Shown here one piece after another: positions 1-6,157 of a stretch of 8,196 nucleotides of DNA (its first letter is position 1; each line of letters opens with the position of its first letter). The notes under the pieces were generated by a model. That model did no database searches, was not told the DNA's origin, and saw only the letters and a program-made list of their open reading frames with translations. The DNA comes from Alphaproteobacteria bacterium (GTDB lineage Bacteria; Pseudomonadota; Alphaproteobacteria; Caulobacterales; Parvularculaceae). Position numbers and translations under genes: made by a program. Where the stretch lies: NCBI GenBank assembly GCA_030428745.1, contig JAUIEG010000104.1:1-8196 (forward strand), in the 5' to 3' direction.

Positions 1-314
1 AAGATATTGAACAACGCTTCAGCGGTCGGCCAGCAACTTCCAGACGTACCGTGCTTCAGCCATGTCAGAGCAAAATCATTGGGATCCATCACCGGAAAAG
101 GTCCGGTTTCTCCCCGCGCATAATATACGCGCTTGAGGATATTATCGTAGCCAACATTCCGGCACCACGACTTGTAGATGCGGTTCAGATTCTCAAGCGT
201 CGGATCTGGCTTTGATGAGAATCCAAATGCCTCAATGACCTTCTCATAATTTTGATTAGACAACGACGGCGTTTCTTTTGCGTGCGCATGTGAACGCTGG
301 TGATGAGTGCTCAT
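1..314 (-). CDS. Arylamine N-acetyltransferase-like protein, N-terminal part (runs off the left edge)
   Basis: Reading leftward from ATG at 314-312, the frame stays open for 104 codons to the window edge, with no stop. The N-terminus is His-rich. It is followed by LNRIYKSWCRNVGYDN (about residues 43-58), which resembles the helix before the substrate pocket in NAT enzymes. GTSGSCWPTAEALF (about 89-102) places Cys94 where NAT proteins carry the catalytic cysteine that takes the acyl group from acyl-CoA. The family's usual motif is RGGxCxE, so this is a divergent version. The His and Asp of the triad would lie outside the window. An in-frame TGA just upstream makes this ATG the first possible one, but no good ribosome binding site precedes it, so the start is only moderately sure. 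The gene is divergent from the meta-cleavage operon. NAT activity is inferred; a related transglutaminase-fold acyltransferase or amide synthase is also possible. Confidence 0.6.
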   Translation of the reverse strand, partial: MSTHHQRSHAHAKETPSLSNQNYEKVIEAFGFSSKPDPTLENLNRIYKSWCRNVGYDNILKRVYYARGETGPFPVMDPNDFALTWLKHGTSGSCWPTAEALFNI

Positions 315-329
315 TTCGGATCATTTCAT

Positions 330-361
330 GTTTGGTGGCGCGAAATTCGGTTCCACCAAAC
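330..361. repeat. Perfect 9-bp inverted repeat, candidate operator or leader hairpin
   Basis: GTTTGGTGG at 330-338 is exactly mirrored by CCACCAAAC at 353-361, across a 14-nt spacer. Inside the spacer is a second small dyad, CGAA-A-TTCG (341-349), with almost the same centre. The left arm lies 16 bp upstream of the NAT-like start codon. The structure could therefore be an operator at that gene's promoter, or a hairpin in its mRNA leader. There is no T-run on either side, so it is not an intrinsic terminator. A 9-bp perfect dyad at this spacing is unlikely by chance in 207 bp (rough estimate a few per cent). The binding protein is unknown. Confidence 0.6.
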
Positions 362-506
362 CTTAAGCCCGCATGCGCTTACAATGTATCAGAATCCTGC
401 ATGCAATTGCGCGATACTGCAGCAAAATGAAAAGGCTCATATATTTCGCCCGGAAGCCGGGTTGCGCCAAACAATTTTTGAATGTCATTTGTCGCCAACC
501 TAATTA

Positions 507-521
507 AAGGGGCGATCGCCA
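507..521 (+). promoter_or_regulatory. Ribosome binding site of the dioxygenase gene, overlapping a 10-bp palindrome
   Basis: AAGGGG (507-512) is a purine-rich Shine-Dalgarno-like stretch 9 nt before the ATG at 522 and supports that start. It overlaps the perfect palindrome GGCGATCGCC (511-520), which ends one base before the start codon. Confidence 0.55.
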
Positions 522-1391
522 ATGCCTGTGACCGAGCTTTCATACATTGGATTACTTTCCTCTGATCGTGATGGTTGGGCGTCCATCCTATCCGAAATCG
601 TTGGTATGCAGAGAATTCCTGATGCGCAACCACGCACAGACTATTACCGCATGGATGAGCGTGATTATCGCATATTTGTTGAAACGTCCGAGACGGACCA
701 CTTGGGCGTTGTCGGCTGGGGCGTGAACAGTATGGAAGCGCTCGACGCCTTGAGCGAACGCATAGCAGCGGCTGGCGTCGTTGTTGATGAAGGCGCAGCG
801 GACCTCATCGCTCAACGAGGGGCGCGGGCAATTCGGTGTTTCACAGACCCGGAAGGTTACAAGGTTGAACTGGCCTACGCACCTCCCGCTACTGAAGCGC
901 CCTTTGCATCGGGCCGTCCAATCTCAGGCTTCAAAACTGGCGAACTGGGAATGGGGCATGTCGTCTTACATTGCGCAAAATATCGAGAAAATGTCAGCTT
1001 CTATCATAAAGTTCTGGGGTTTCGGATTTCGGACTATATCGTCTGGGCTGACGCCGACGCCACCTTCATGCGTTGCAACCCGCGCCATCACAGCCTGGCG
1101 TTGCTAAACGAATCTCTCGGAATGGAGAGCGGCGCGCTCAATCATATAATGTTTGAAATGAAATCGCTTGCTGATGTTGGGCGCGCCTATGATCTGGTTC
1201 TCGACCGGAAATACCCAATCATTATGACGCTCGGTCAGCATTCGAATGATAAAGCGACCTCGTTTTACTTTGTGGCGCCTGGCGGCGTCGGCATTGAGAT
1301 CGGCTGGAACGGCGTCACGATCGACAATGAATCCGAGTGGCAAGTCGCAAAATACGATTCCACAAAACTTTGGGGACACAGGATGGATTGA
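522..1391 (+). CDS. Type I extradiol (catechol 2,3-) dioxygenase, BphC/HsaC-like
   Basis: A 289-residue, two-domain vicinal-oxygen-chelate protein close to the usual length of BphC, HsaC and NahC enzymes. It opens the aromatic ring of a substituted catechol next to the hydroxyls, using Fe(II) and O2, to give the yellow meta-cleavage product. The N-terminal domain (about 1-130) is the non-catalytic half. The C-terminal domain carries the active site: MGHVVLH gives His146, LNHIMFE gives His208 and GVGIEIGW gives Glu259 as the expected 2-His-1-carboxylate ligands. RHHSLAL (His189/190), GQHSND (His240) and Tyr249 match the conserved second-shell residues. All expected residues are present, so it should be active. 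AAGGGG 9 nt upstream supports the start. It is the first gene of the operon, with the meta-cleavage hydrolase 46 bp downstream. The ring substrate cannot be read from the sequence; mono-aromatic, biaryl or steroid-derived catechols are all possible. Confidence 0.93.
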   Translation: MPVTELSYIGLLSSDRDGWASILSEIVGMQRIPDAQPRTDYYRMDERDYRIFVETSETDHLGVVGWGVNSMEALDALSERIAAAGVVVDEGAADLIAQRGARAIRCFTDPEGYKVELAYAPPATEAPFASGRPISGFKTGELGMGHVVLHCAKYRENVSFYHKVLGFRISDYIVWADADATFMRCNPRHHSLALLNESLGMESGALNHIMFEMKSLADVGRAYDLVLDRKYPIIMTLGQHSNDKATSFYFVAPGGVGIEIGWNGVTIDNESEWQVAKYDSTKLWGHRMD

Positions 1392-1426
1392 GGCTTTCAA
1401 TTCGTTCGACAAACACAAATCCGATT

Positions 1427-1440
1427 GGAGTAGCACTATG
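1427..1440 (+). promoter_or_regulatory. Ribosome binding site that fixes the hydrolase start
   Basis: GGAG (1427-1430) lies 7 nt before the ATG at 1438. The same frame is open back to 1246, but that would overlap the dioxygenase by about 146 bp and add 64 residues unlike any hydrolase N-terminus. The 1438 start is therefore preferred. Confidence 0.75.
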
Positions 1441-2307
1441 GAATCACTACGCGACAACCCGATATACCAGGCAAAACCCGAGTCAAAATTTCTACAAACA
1501 GGGGACTTCAAGACCCATTACGTTGAAATGGGCTCAGGCGTTCCGACGATTCTCATTCACGGCGGCGGCGCCGGGGCGGATGGCTGGGGCAACTGGCGCA
1601 ATTGCATGCCGATTTTCGCAGAAGCCGCGCGCCCGATCGCCATCGACCTTGTTGGCTTTGGACAAAGCGACAAACCAGACCCTGATGAAGGCTTCGTATA
1701 CTCTCAGGACGTTCGAGATCGCCAACTCGCTGACTTTGTCAAAGCGTTGGATGCAGGTCCCGTCAACCTTGTTGGCAATTCTACAGGCGGATTGACTGCG
1801 CTCGGCGCGGCGCTGCTCGAACCGGACCTGGTCAACAAAGTTGTGATGATGGGCAGCGCTGGCATTGAGACAGGCGTCATCGAGCCCTTAAAAGCGCTGA
1901 CAGAATATGACTTTTCTGTAGACGGCATGCGGCGAATAATCTCTTCCCTCGCTAATCCCGACTTTCCTATCTCCGATGACGTAATCGACTATCGCTACAA
2001 ACTCTCGATCGATCCCGGTGTGCGAAAAGGCTACTCCGCTTTTATGCGATGGATTCAAGAACAGCATGGACTTCACCGTCCGGAGGAATTCCTCGCGCAA
2101 CTCAAACACCCGACCCTTGTGGTTCACGGAAAACTTGATCGCGTTGTGCCCCTATCAAGCGCCCACCGGCTTCTTGAGCTGATCGAGAACAGCTATGGGT
2201 CAATCTTCCCTCATTGTGGCCACTGGGCGATGATCGAATATCCGGAATTATTTACAAACGTGACCATGCAGTTCCTAAATGACGATTCAATTCAATCACG
2301 AAAATGA
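1438..2307 (+). CDS. Meta-cleavage product hydrolase (alpha/beta-hydrolase, BphD/HsaD-like)
   Basis: A 289-residue alpha/beta-hydrolase that should cut the C-C bond of the ring-opened product, releasing a carboxylic acid and 2-hydroxypenta-2,4-dienoate (or an alkyl homologue). HGGGAGADGW (about 41-50) is the glycine-rich oxyanion-hole loop. VGNSTGG puts the nucleophile Ser115 at the elbow. HGKLDRVVP supplies Asp234, and CGHWAMIEYPE supplies His262 followed by the Trp typical of C-C hydrolases. Length and motif order match the meta-cleavage hydrolase family. The start is set by GGAG 7 nt upstream. The last bases overlap the hydratase start as ATGA, suggesting translational coupling. The long tyrosine-, proline- and arginine-rich lid (about 150-215) would set substrate preference, but I cannot deduce that preference. 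An unrelated ester hydrolase is unlikely given the neighbours. Confidence 0.92.
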   Translation: MESLRDNPIYQAKPESKFLQTGDFKTHYVEMGSGVPTILIHGGGAGADGWGNWRNCMPIFAEAARPIAIDLVGFGQSDKPDPDEGFVYSQDVRDRQLADFVKALDAGPVNLVGNSTGGLTALGAALLEPDLVNKVVMMGSAGIETGVIEPLKALTEYDFSVDGMRRIISSLANPDFPISDDVIDYRYKLSIDPGVRKGYSAFMRWIQEQHGLHRPEEFLAQLKHPTLVVHGKLDRVVPLSSAHRLLELIENSYGSIFPHCGHWAMIEYPELFTNVTMQFLNDDSIQSRK

Positions 2308-3068
2308 ACCCAAGTGATCACGCGGCAAGCTTGCGCAACGCATATGGCGGGGTATCGATCGATCCGATCGGCGCACACCTGGCCGATGCGGACGCCGCTT
2401 ATGAAGTTCAGGAAATCAACACAGAATTCTGGCTTCAGCAGGGTCGGCGCCTTTCTGGCAGGAAAATTGGACTTACAGCCCGCAAAGTTCAGGAACAACT
2501 CGGCGTCGACCAGCCCGACTACGGCATGCTTTTTGAAGATATGCGCCTGGAGCTCGGTGAGCCTGTGCAGTTAAGCGGGCTAATCCAGCCCAAAGCCGAG
2601 GCGGAAATTGCATTTGTCATCAATGGGTCGATTGATGATCCGCATGTTCCCTATGTCGAACTTATGCGGCGGATTGAGTATCTGCTGCCCGCCGTCGAAA
2701 TTGTCGATAGCCGGATTCGCGACTGGAAGATTTCGTTGAACGACACAATTGCCGATAACGCATCTTCTGCAAAATATGTGTTGGGCGCACGACCAGTATC
2801 GCTAGCGAATGTGTCGCTCGCGACTGTCGCGATGTCGTTGAATGTGGGCGGTGTCGCTGTTTCCGAAGGCATTGGCGCGGCGTGCCTCGGCCATCCTCTC
2901 AACGCGGTGCTATGGCTTGCCAAGACCATGGCGGCACGCGGCCGGCCTCTGTCCGAAAACGATGTCGTGCTTTCAGGCGCTCTCGGCCCAATGGTCGCAA
3001 TGTCACATGGCGATCAATTCGAATGCCGCATTGATGGCTTTGAAAGCATACGCCTGCAGGTGGAATAA
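2304..3068 (+). CDS. 2-hydroxypenta-2,4-dienoate hydratase (2-keto-4-pentenoate hydratase family, MhpD/BphH/HsaE-like)
   Basis: A 254-residue member of the fumarylacetoacetase-related hydratase family. It adds water to 2-hydroxypenta-2,4-dienoate, giving 4-hydroxy-2-oxovalerate, with a divalent metal. GRKIGLT (about 52-58) is the conserved lysine-containing turn. KAEAEIAF gives Glu99 and Glu101, and AVEIVDSRI gives Glu132, the expected metal ligands. GHPLNAVLWLA and LSGALGP match the conserved C-terminal segments. The ATG lies inside the hydrolase stop region (ATGA at 2304-2307), so the two genes are probably translationally coupled. The dehydrogenase gene follows 7 bp after its stop. Decarboxylases of the oxalocrotonate branch share the fold, but no tautomerase or hydroxymuconic semialdehyde dehydrogenase is nearby, which favours hydratase. 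Confidence 0.9.
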   Translation: MNPSDHAASLRNAYGGVSIDPIGAHLADADAAYEVQEINTEFWLQQGRRLSGRKIGLTARKVQEQLGVDQPDYGMLFEDMRLELGEPVQLSGLIQPKAEAEIAFVINGSIDDPHVPYVELMRRIEYLLPAVEIVDSRIRDWKISLNDTIADNASSAKYVLGARPVSLANVSLATVAMSLNVGGVAVSEGIGAACLGHPLNAVLWLAKTMAARGRPLSENDVVLSGALGPMVAMSHGDQFECRIDGFESIRLQVE

Positions 3069-3075
3069 GAAAAAA

Positions 3076-3999
3076 ATGAAAAGATTATCTGTGGCCATAC
3101 TTGGCTCTGGCAACATTGGCGTTGATCTTATGATAAAGATCGCGCGCAAGTCGAACCGCCTTGAATTGAAAGCAATGTGCGGTATCGATCCATCCTCTGA
3201 TGGCTTGGCCAGAGCCGCAAAGCTTGACGTTCCCGTGACGGCAGAGGGAATAGACGGCCTTATCAAAATGCCTGAGTGGAATGATATAGACATCGTGTTC
3301 GACGCCACAAGCGCCGGCGCGCACCGTCGCCATCATGAAACCTGCAAAACAGCCGGGAAGAAAATCATTGACCTGACGCCCGCCGCAATCGGCCCCTATT
3401 GCATTCCCGTTATTAATGGCGACACGCATCTCGACTTTGAGAATGTCAACATGGTTACCTGCGGCGGACAAGCCACGGTGCCGATTGTCGCTGCTGTGAG
3501 CCAGTGCGGTGAGGTTCCTTACGCAGAAATTGTCTCGTCCATTTCATCAAGATCGGCCGGCCCCGGCACAAGGGCGAATATTGATGAATTCACCGAAACC
3601 ACGTCGCGCGCCATCGAAACAATTGGCGGCGCGCGCAAAGGCAAAGCAATCATCGTCCTGAACCCTGCTGAGCCGCCATTGATTATGCGAAACACTGTCT
3701 ATTGCCTGTCGCAGGGCGCAGAACCGGAAGACATCGCGAAATCAGTGGCCAAAATGGTGGCGCAGGTGCAGGATTATGTACCCGGCTATCGACTGAAACA
3801 GGCCGTCCAGTTTGAACATTTCGGCGCAAACCGCACGCTGAGCGTTCCAGGTCATGGCGAGTTTACCGGAATCAAAACCTCGGTGTTTTTAGAAGTCGAA
3901 GGCGCAGGACACTACCTGCCTGCCTATGCTGGTAATTTGGACATCATGACATCGGCAGCGCTCGCGATGGGCGAGAAAATCGCCAACGCCTTTTCTTGA
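3076..3999 (+). CDS. mhpF: Acetaldehyde dehydrogenase (acylating), BphJ/MhpF/HsaG-like
   Basis: A 307-residue enzyme that oxidises acetaldehyde (or propanal) with NAD+ and CoA to the acyl-CoA. ILGSGNIG (residues 8-15) is the Rossmann nucleotide-binding loop. VTCGGQAT places the catalytic thiol at Cys129. Downstream, SSISSRSAGPGTRANIDEF and NPAEPPLIMRNT are hallmark segments of this family. The length is normal for the meta-pathway enzyme. The ATG at 3076 is preferred over the open frame back to 2842, which would overlap most of the hydratase's C-terminal third. The Shine-Dalgarno site is weak (purine-rich TAAGAAAAA), with GGTGGA further up inside the hydratase end. Homologues form a complex with the aldolase encoded next and take up the aldehyde through an internal channel; that partnership is expected here. 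Confidence 0.93.
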   Translation: MKRLSVAILGSGNIGVDLMIKIARKSNRLELKAMCGIDPSSDGLARAAKLDVPVTAEGIDGLIKMPEWNDIDIVFDATSAGAHRRHHETCKTAGKKIIDLTPAAIGPYCIPVINGDTHLDFENVNMVTCGGQATVPIVAAVSQCGEVPYAEIVSSISSRSAGPGTRANIDEFTETTSRAIETIGGARKGKAIIVLNPAEPPLIMRNTVYCLSQGAEPEDIAKSVAKMVAQVQDYVPGYRLKQAVQFEHFGANRTLSVPGHGEFTGIKTSVFLEVEGAGHYLPAYAGNLDIMTSAALAMGEKIANAFS

Positions 4000-4003
4000 A
4001 GCC

Positions 4004-4021
4004 AAGGAGCAGCGCCTCGTG
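4004..4021 (+). promoter_or_regulatory. Ribosome binding site supporting the GTG start of the aldolase
   Basis: AAGGAG (4004-4009) lies 9 nt before the GTG at 4019. It is the best Shine-Dalgarno sequence in the operon and decides the non-ATG start. Confidence 0.75.
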
Positions 4022-5029
4022 AATAAAAAACTCTACATACAAGATGTGACTTTGCGCGACGGCATGCATGCGATCCGACACGCATATTCTACAGATGCTG
4101 TGTTGAAAATTGCGCGGGCATTGGATGACGCAGGGGTTGACGCGATTGAAGTCGCGCACGGCGACGGCCTCAACGGCTCAAGCTTCAACTACGGCTTTGG
4201 CGCGCATACGGACCATGAATGGATTGAAGCTGCGGCGTCGGCCACGAAAAACGCGGTGCTAACGACTTTGTTGCTACCCGGCATTGGCACTATTCACGAC
4301 CTTGAACTGGCGTATAAGCTTGGCGTGCGCTCGGTCCGGGTGGCCACACACTGTACGGAAGCCGACATTGCCGCACAACATATCTCGCGCGCGAGAGAAC
4401 TCGGCATGGACACATGCGGCTTTCTCATGATGAGCCATATGATTGAGCCAGGAAAGCTGGCGGAGCAAGCCAAGCTGATGGAAAGCTACGGCGCGCAATG
4501 CGTCTATGTCACCGATTCCGCCGGGGCGATGCTGATGGACGATATTACCGCCCGCCTTGAAGCGTTCGATGCAGTGCTCAATGAAGAAACTCAGCGCGGC
4601 ATCCACGCCCATCACAATTTTTCGCTCGGCGTCGCCAATTCCATCGCCGCAGTGAAAGCCGGCGCCGTTCGCGTTGACGCTTCACTTACTGGCATGGGCG
4701 CAGGCGCTGGCAACACGCCGCTTGAAGTCTTCATCGCCGCAGCCGACAAGCTTGCCTGGGAACATAATTGCGACACTTTCAAATTGATGGACGCCGCTGA
4801 AGAATTCATACGGCCCTTACAGGACCGCCCTGTTCGCGTTGACCGCGAAACGCTCTCCTTAGGCTATGCCGGCGTTTATTCCTCTTTCCTGCGCCATGCC
4901 GAAAGCGCGGCGCAAACATACGGGATCGACGTTCGCAAAATTCTAGTAGAACTCGGCGCACGCAAGATGGTTGGCGGCCAGGAAGATATGATTGTCGATG
5001 TTGCGCTCGACCTCTCGGAAAACACCTAA
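4019..5029 (+). CDS. dmpG: 4-hydroxy-2-oxovalerate aldolase (BphI/MhpE/HsaF-like)
   Basis: A 336-residue class II pyruvate aldolase with an N-terminal TIM barrel and a C-terminal communication domain. It splits 4-hydroxy-2-oxovalerate into pyruvate and acetaldehyde. DVTLRDGMHA gives Arg13, the metal ligand Asp14 and the catalytic-base candidate His17. GIHAHHNFSLG gives His196 and His198 as the other metal ligands. VTDSAGAM and GMGAGAGNTPLE are further family signatures. The C-terminal third (about 270-336, including LRHAESAAQTYG and GARKMVGGQEDM) is the part that docks on the acylating dehydrogenase in characterised pairs. The start is GTG, backed by a strong AAGGAG. It is the last gene of the operon, and its TAA overlaps the stop of the convergent MarR gene. 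Confidence 0.94.
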   Translation: MNKKLYIQDVTLRDGMHAIRHAYSTDAVLKIARALDDAGVDAIEVAHGDGLNGSSFNYGFGAHTDHEWIEAAASATKNAVLTTLLLPGIGTIHDLELAYKLGVRSVRVATHCTEADIAAQHISRARELGMDTCGFLMMSHMIEPGKLAEQAKLMESYGAQCVYVTDSAGAMLMDDITARLEAFDAVLNEETQRGIHAHHNFSLGVANSIAAVKAGAVRVDASLTGMGAGAGNTPLEVFIAAADKLAWEHNCDTFKLMDAAEEFIRPLQDRPVRVDRETLSLGYAGVYSSFLRHAESAAQTYGIDVRKILVELGARKMVGGQEDMIVDVALDLSENT

Positions 5030-5589
5030 CGGCGAGGCGGCTTCTTTTTTTTGTCTTGTTTCTGCGCCAAATGAGCAAGGAGGCTTAAAGCTTCATCCGT
5101 AGAGTGGGCGAGATCGGCGAATAACCGGTGCAGCATTTTGAATTCTTTTTGTGTTATAGGGCCGAAATGAATATTATTGACCTGCTGTTGCAGCGGAGCC
5201 AATTGTTCCAACATAGATTTTCCATATTCTGTAACCGTCAATATGACGCGGCGTTTATCCTTCGGGTTCGTTGCCTTATCCACCAACCCCTTCGCGACCA
5301 GTCTGTTGACTTCACTCGTCACAAACGGACCTGCAAGCATCAAATGCTCGGCAATCGCTGAAACGCCGACTTCTTTCTCGTTCTCCAGATGTGCAATCGA
5401 AATCAGGATTGTGTACTCGACGCCAGACAGTCCCAACACATTTGCATATCCGGCGCGAAGGGACTCCAATCGCGCTGAAAAGGCCAGCGCGTGATGAACC
5501 ATTTCGCGAAATTCTCGATCGGACCCCTTGACCAAAAGTTCGGGCCGCGAAACGGTCAACGGCGCATTTGGGACAGGTTTTTTCTTCAC
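5026..5589 (-). CDS. MarR-family transcriptional regulator
   Basis: A 187-residue winged-helix regulator, probably binding DNA as a dimer and responding to an aromatic ligand. The core runs from about residue 25 to 160. GLSGVEYTILISIAHLE is the helix before the DNA-binding unit. VGVSAIAEHLMLAGPFVTSEVNRLVAKGLVDK (two motifs in sequence, about 74-105) is the helix-turn-helix. PKDKRRVILTVTEYG (about 109-123) is the wing with its conserved Asp and Arg. The frame is open up to 5670, but GTG at 5589-5587 is preferred. It overlaps the TAG of the upstream gene as TAGTG and leaves a normal-sized protein. The protein ends in a lysine- and arginine-rich tail (KKKKPPRR). It is co-transcribed with the PcaC-like gene and convergent with the catabolic operon, so it is the obvious candidate regulator of that operon, its own promoter, or both. 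Which targets it has is inference. Confidence 0.9.
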   Translation of the reverse strand: MKKKPVPNAPLTVSRPELLVKGSDREFREMVHHALAFSARLESLRAGYANVLGLSGVEYTILISIAHLENEKEVGVSAIAEHLMLAGPFVTSEVNRLVAKGLVDKATNPKDKRRVILTVTEYGKSMLEQLAPLQQQVNNIHFGPITQKEFKMLHRLFADLAHSTDEALSLLAHLAQKQDKKKKPPRR

Positions 5590-6002
5590 TATTTCGACTT
5601 CTCTTCGGACATTTCCTGCATGACGGAACGAAAAATTCGCATCGAATCGATAGCGGCGGGGACGCCGCAATAGATTGCTGTTTGAAGAATCGCTTCAGAA
5701 ATTTCTAATTCTTCGCATCCATTCCGGAAGGCTCCGCGCAAATGAATTTTCAGCTCATGCGGCCGGTTGAGCGCAGTCATCATGACAATATTCAACAGAC
5801 TGCGCGTTTTAAGGGTCAGCCCTTCCCGATTCCAAACCTCCCCCCAACAAAATTCCGTCACCATTCGCTGAAGCGGCTCGCTCAAGCTATCCATGTTTGA
5901 CAAAGCGTGATCGACATACTCATCGCCCAGCACCATACGCCGCTTCGCAAGTCCTTTCGAAAGTCGGGTATTTGATCCCGAGTCCGCCCATGATTCATGC
6001 AT
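5589..6002 (-). CDS. Carboxymuconolactone decarboxylase-family protein (PcaC-like)
   Basis: A 137-residue, all-helical small protein. LTLKTRSLLNIVMMTALNRP (about 62-81), followed by HLRGAFRNGC (about 87-96) and LQTAIYCGVPAA (about 106-117), is the characteristic PcaC/CMD pattern. His87 lies at the expected active-site position. There is no CxxC pair, so it is not an AhpD-type peroxidase. True PcaC decarboxylates 4-carboxymuconolactone in the protocatechuate ortho pathway. None of the other enzymes of that route are here, so the real reaction may differ, for example a decarboxylation or isomerisation in the upper pathway. The start chosen is ATG at 6002, because GAGAGG lies 9 nt upstream. A TTG two codons earlier (6008) is possible but too close to that site. 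The stop overlaps the MarR start. Confidence 0.83.
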   Translation of the reverse strand: MHESWADSGSNTRLSKGLAKRRMVLGDEYVDHALSNMDSLSEPLQRMVTEFCWGEVWNREGLTLKTRSLLNIVMMTALNRPHELKIHLRGAFRNGCEELEISEAILQTAIYCGVPAAIDSMRIFRSVMQEMSEEKSK

Positions 6003-6029
6003 TGCCAAACGCCTCTCTAAACGTCATCT

Positions 6030-6080
6030 CAGGTCACTACTTAAATTAGATATTAGACCTACCGTCAACCGCCTGACCTG
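6030..6080 (-). promoter_or_regulatory. Putative sigma70-type promoter of the PcaC-like/MarR unit, flanked by inverted half-sites
   Basis: On the minus strand, TTGACG (6068-6063) and TTTAAG (6045-6040) are separated by 17 bp and fit a -35/-10 pair. Transcription would then begin near 6033, about 30 bp before the start codon. CAGGTCA (6030-6036) and TGACCTG (6074-6080) form a perfect 7-bp inverted repeat. One arm lies over the predicted start site and the other just upstream of the -35. This arrangement suits repression, perhaps by the MarR protein itself, although MarR sites are usually more compact. A 7-bp dyad this far apart can arise by chance. Confidence 0.4.
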
Positions 6081-6157
6081 TTGGACAATGCGCGCTCAGA
6101 TAAACGCCCTCCTCTCGCTGCCGAAATCTAGATTCTGGGTTATTCGTGGCGCGATAC

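Larger units (their letters stand above)
315..521. promoter_or_regulatory. Divergent intergenic region between the NAT-like gene and the meta-cleavage operon
   Basis: This 207-bp space must hold the promoters of both divergent transcription units unless the operon start lies elsewhere. It contains a long inverted repeat near the NAT-like side (listed separately). No textbook sigma70 promoter stands out towards the dioxygenase gene. The AT-rich TATATT around 440-445 could be a -10 element, but the hexamer 17 bp upstream (CTGCAG) is a poor -35, which would fit a promoter that needs an activator. The ORF across 300-503 has no family resemblance and is treated as non-coding. Confidence 0.5.

Noticed and set aside
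300..503. 67-codon plus-strand ORF across the divergent intergenic region
   Set aside because: It contains the inverted repeat, has no family resemblance and would overlap the NAT-like start; treated as a chance ORF.
1246..1437. Longer N-terminus for the hydrolase
   Set aside because: It would overlap the dioxygenase C-terminus, lacks a ribosome binding site and adds residues unlike any hydrolase; GGAG before 1438 marks the real start.
2842..3075. Longer N-terminus for the acetaldehyde dehydrogenase
   Set aside because: It is out-of-frame reading of the hydratase gene; the Rossmann motif begins a few residues after the ATG at 3076, as in the family.
5041..5052. T-rich run after the aldolase as a possible intrinsic terminator
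   Set aside because: No GC-rich hairpin precedes it. The Ts are explained by the lysine codons of the convergent MarR gene's C-terminal tail.
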